Below are positions 6,924 through 8,307 of a stretch of DNA of 8,307 nt, piece after piece. The stretch is from Candidatus Bathyarchaeota archaeon (lineage in GTDB: Archaea; Thermoproteota; Bathyarchaeia; Bathyarchaeales; Bathyarchaeaceae), in contig CP070709.1 of NCBI GenBank assembly GCA_020350305.1, positions 430,525-438,831 of the forward strand, in the 5' to 3' direction. A program made the position numbers and the translations under genes. Within the stretch, counting starts at the first letter, position 1; each line of letters opens with the position of its first letter. The notes beneath the pieces were generated by a model. That model saw nothing but the letters and a program-made list of their open reading frames with translations. It ran no database searches and had not been told where the DNA came from.

Positions 6924-6999
6924 TGGGGTCGCGGGGATTTGAACCCCGGATCTCGCACACCCCAAGCGCGAATCTTAGACCAAACTGGACCACGACCCC
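6924..6999 (-). tRNA. tRNA-Pro (anticodon GGG)
   Basis: A complete 76-nt cloverleaf on the minus strand. The acceptor stem is GGGGTCG/CGACCCC. The D arm has G18-G19, A14 and A21. The anticodon stem CGCGC/GTGCG encloses loop TTGGGGT with anticodon GGG, reading Pro codons CCC and CCT. The variable region is AGATC, and the T arm CGGGG/CCCCG encloses loop TTCAAAT. The discriminator is A73, and CCA is encoded directly after it (6921-6923). There is no intron. G10 faces U25, and C13-A22 is mismatched. A TATA-like GGTTTAGAAA on the minus strand (7033-7042) lies about 38 nt upstream and overlaps the end of the kinase gene, so the tRNA may have its own promoter or be co-transcribed. Confidence 0.97.
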
Positions 7000-7035
7000 C
7001 AAACTCTGCACATCAACTTTTTGTTGGATGCCTTT

Positions 7036-7818
7036 CTAAACCTTGCGGAGTTTGCATGTGTTCAAGATTTTTTCGAAGTTTTCCCTTGTGCGCCCTTGCT
7101 TATAGTTTCTCAAGGGCTCTATTAGTTGTGCTTTATCGATTTTACCGAGTTTCCTCTTTATCATCTTTGCGACATGGCTTCCCAAGAAGAGATATTGACA
7201 GATTGAGGTTACGTTGGAAACTCTTCGATTGACGCTGGCGGTTTCGAAATCTACTATGCAAGGTTCGGCATTCAGGCGTACTAGAATATGTTTTGGAGCT
7301 GTGCTCAACTCTCCATGGTCTAAGCCTTCTTCGTCCAGTCGCCAGCATTGCTCCAAGACGTTCCGCAAGACCCGTCGAATCCTATTTCTCGTTCCCTTTC
7401 CACTTGACATTTCAACCCACTTTGGAAGCAACATTCCTCCAATAAACTCCATTAGAAGGAAGTTTTCTGTTACATCAAGCAGATTTGGACCAACCTCGAT
7501 AGCGTTTGCTTTTCTCAACATTTTCGCTTCGTGTTGCATCCCAGCTCTATCTGCGTCTGTCCTGCGGATTTTCAATGCAGCTTTTCCTCCGTGTGTGTGC
7601 GCAGCAACTACTATGCCTACGCAGCCCTTACCTAAAACTGGCACGTCAAAAGCTGTTTTTCCTCCAGAGAACTCCAATGTTTTGATGCCGAGCCTCTTTA
7701 GCTCCTCAAGACGTTTTGTGAATTCCTTCAAATCATATTTTGGATAACACAAGACCTGAGCGTATTTCTCCTCATTGAGTTGCTCTAGAGGAATTTGTTC
7801 GTCTTGATGCAACAACAC
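7036..7818 (-). CDS. RIO-like predicted serine/threonine protein kinase (COG2112)
   Basis: A 260-residue small archaeal kinase-fold protein, best matching COG2112; targets are unknown. Residues 1-60 form a charged N-terminal helical part. The kinase core shows the glycine-rich loop LGKGCVG (62-68), the ATP lysine Lys83 in AALKI, a likely alpha-C Glu97, hinge MEFIGG (123-128), catalytic loop DHGEL (167-171) with Lys176 and His177 after it, and the metal-binding VDFETAS (Asp190) in place of DFG. It lacks the activation segment and large C-lobe of eukaryotic-type kinases, as RIO-like families do. The start is GTG at 7816-7818. A TATA-like box 30-36 nt upstream predicts a transcript with almost no leader, which explains the missing Shine-Dalgarno site. 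The gene stops 37 nt before the tRNA on the same strand. Confidence 0.87.
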   Translation of the reverse strand: MLLHQDEQIPLEQLNEEKYAQVLCYPKYDLKEFTKRLEELKRLGIKTLEFSGGKTAFDVPVLGKGCVGIVVAAHTHGGKAALKIRRTDADRAGMQHEAKMLRKANAIEVGPNLLDVTENFLLMEFIGGMLLPKWVEMSSGKGTRNRIRRVLRNVLEQCWRLDEEGLDHGELSTAPKHILVRLNAEPCIVDFETASVNRRVSNVTSICQYLFLGSHVAKMIKRKLGKIDKAQLIEPLRNYKQGRTRENFEKILNTCKLRKV

Positions 7819-7847
7819 TCTTCAGTTTAATGATGAGGTTTCAGAGA

Positions 7848-7854
7848 GATAAAG
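7848..7854 (-). promoter_or_regulatory. Candidate TATA box for the COG2112 kinase
   Basis: CTTTATC on the minus strand is centred about 33 nt before the GTG start. A start of transcription about 27 nt downstream would leave a leader of only some 6 nt, consistent with near-leaderless translation, common in archaea. Confidence 0.35.
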
Positions 7855-8035
7855 GATACTAGAAAATTGCTGTGGAAGTAATTCAGCGACTCAGAGCAAT
7901 GATACAAAAAATAACTGCCCATCTGTCGAGTTTCACACCTTCTAAGCACACATGGATAAAAATGTCAAGTTCTTACATGAGTATAGTTGAAATGAAACTC
8001 TAATTGTTCTCTACCAGATTGTCCATATAATACCC
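7855..8035. other. AT-rich intergenic stretch without a supported gene
   Basis: No recognisable protein or RNA family lies here. The longest reading frame is 43 codons (GTG at 7872 to TAA at 8003, with an internal ATG at 7899) on the plus strand. Its product is not recognisable and it has no convincing ribosome binding site, so it is not annotated as a gene. Confidence 0.5.
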
Positions 8036-8058
8036 TAAGATATATGACAGTAAGATAT
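8036..8058 (+). repeat. Direct repeat TAAGATAT x2, 15-nt period, upstream of a TATA box
   Basis: TAAGATAT occurs exactly at 8036-8043 and again at 8051-8058, separated by ATGACAG. The second copy ends just before the A-rich element and TATA core at 8063-8077. This position suits an activator or repressor site, but the region is AT-rich and two short copies can arise by chance. Confidence 0.35.
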
Positions 8059-8060
8059 TT

Positions 8061-8077
8061 GCAAAAAATATATATAC
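8061..8077 (+). promoter_or_regulatory. Strong archaeal BRE/TATA promoter element
   Basis: GCAAAAAA followed by TATATATAC gives an A-rich BRE-like element directly before a long TATA core (8069-8076). It is the best promoter match in the window. Transcription would be expected to begin near 8095-8103, just upstream of the predicted hairpin at 8108-8178 and about 110 nt before the possible ATG at 8213. Confidence 0.5.
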
Positions 8078-8089
8078 AAATTATGATGC

Positions 8090-8184
8090 AAACTCTGTTC
8101 CCGATGAAGGGGGTGCGTGTAAGAAAATCTCTCCTTTCTCTTTCAGGGCTTATTTTTGAAGCCTAACACGCATTCCCTGAGTTT
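8090..8184 (+). ncRNA. Candidate structured RNA or 5' leader (nested hairpin)
   Basis: Positions 8108-8120 pair with 8166-8178 in a 13-bp helix (AGGGGGTGCGTGT with ACACGCATTCCCT, two G-U pairs). Inside it GGCTT (8147-8151) pairs with AAGCC (8159-8163) around a 7-nt loop that nearly abuts the helix. Outside it AAACTC (8090-8095) can pair with GAGTTT (8179-8184), leaving a 12-nt one-sided bulge containing GATGA. The expected transcription start near 8099 would leave out the outer 5' strand. A pyrimidine-rich tract follows. I recognise no known family. It could be a stand-alone small RNA or a regulatory leader for the gene starting downstream; chance folding is not excluded. Confidence 0.3.
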
Positions 8185-8212
8185 CTTTTCTCATTTCTAG
8201 AATTTCAAGTTT

Positions 8213-8307
8213 ATGGAGGAATCTTCTATATCCGATTACTTACAGGGTTACATCTGGAAGCGGGATTACCTTGGCGAGATGCGAAATATGTCACAACCTA
8301 TGCAAGA
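8213..8307 (+). CDS. Possible 5' end of a gene cut by the window edge
   Basis: An ATG at 8213 opens a frame that runs to the window end (31 codons, beginning MEESSISDYLQGY) after an in-frame stop at 8198. Base composition becomes less AT-rich here, as in the coding parts of the window, and a strong TATA box lies about 140 nt upstream. No ribosome binding site is obvious and the product is not recognisable. A competing frame, shifted by one base, is also open and contains a TTG at 8271 preceded by CGGGA, giving MARCEICHNLCK with a CxxCxxxC pattern suggestive of a zinc-binding N-terminus. Only one of the two frames, or neither, can be real. Confidence 0.3.
   Translation, partial: MEESSISDYLQGYIWKRDYLGEMRNMSQPMQ

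Noticed and set aside
6900..6999. tRNA-Pro as an integration site for a mobile element
   Set aside because: No repeated tRNA fragment, integrase or foreign-looking genes are seen on either side; the flanking gene cca is ordinary.
6882..7232. Plus-strand frame of 116 codons crossing the tRNA and the kinase end
   Set aside because: It covers a tRNA on the other strand and overlaps the cca end; it is an artefact of open frames over structured DNA.
7214..7747. Long open frame on the plus strand opposite the COG2112 kinase
   Set aside because: The minus-strand frame carries all kinase motifs; the plus-strand translation is Ser/Pro/Phe-rich and resembles no protein.
7872..8003. 43-codon plus-strand frame with a partly amphipathic start (internal ATG at 7899)
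   Set aside because: No Shine-Dalgarno site, no recognisable family, and a length expected by chance in a 400-nt gap.
8104..8166. 20-codon frame (MKGVRVRKSLLSLSG...) that could be a leader peptide
   Set aside because: It starts right at the predicted hairpin and lacks a ribosome binding site; the base-pairing explains the stretch better than coding does.
8103..8180. GATGA (8103-8107) and CTGA (8177-8180) as C and D boxes of a guide RNA
   Set aside because: The C box lacks its first two consensus bases, no internal D'/C' pair is seen, and the space between is base-paired rather than free for guiding.

Overview
The window looks archaeal and most likely comes from a TACK-type lineage such as Bathyarchaeia. 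That placement is an inference from gene content. The signs are an archaeal class I CCA-adding enzyme, an archaeal tRNA G10 dimethyltransferase with a THUMP region, a short RNase Z, a UPF0200 P-loop kinase, a COG1325 (DUF54) RNA-binding protein, a COG2112 RIO-like kinase, frequent GTG/TTG starts and TATA-type promoter boxes. Apart from the last ~490 bases the window is densely coding.

Layout. Positions 1-165 are an upstream/promoter region. On the plus strand follow prs (PRPP synthase), a tRNA (guanine-10-N2) dimethyltransferase and RNase Z, with 1-2 nt gaps, so probably one operon. RNase Z converges on a minus-strand trio that reads, in transcription order, UPF0200 kinase, COG1325 RNA-binding protein, TIM-barrel sugar isomerase-like protein. 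The RNase Z and isomerase stop codons overlap. A short divergent promoter region (4776-4878) separates this trio from a plus-strand pair, thpR and cca. After cca come a minus-strand tRNA-Pro(GGG) gene with its CCA tail encoded in the DNA, and a minus-strand COG2112 kinase. The last stretch (7819-8307) is AT-rich. It holds a strong TATA box preceded by a direct repeat, a sequence able to form a long nested hairpin, and probably the start of a gene cut by the window edge.

Theme. Five proteins and the tRNA belong to RNA metabolism, mainly tRNA maturation: m2,2G10 modification, 3'-end cleavage, CCA addition, cyclic-phosphate processing and a predicted RNA-binding factor. The tRNA-Pro itself has G10 opposite U25, the pairing associated with m2,2G10 in archaea. 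PRPP synthase supplies nucleotide precursors.

Oddities. Prs lacks the catalytic lysine of its flexible loop, and the CCA enzyme has Asn where the third catalytic carboxylate is expected. The UPF0200 kinase has Ala after the P-loop lysine, a milder deviation. The most open region is the 3' end, where a TATA-driven, possibly structured transcript is predicted with no matching known family that I recognise.
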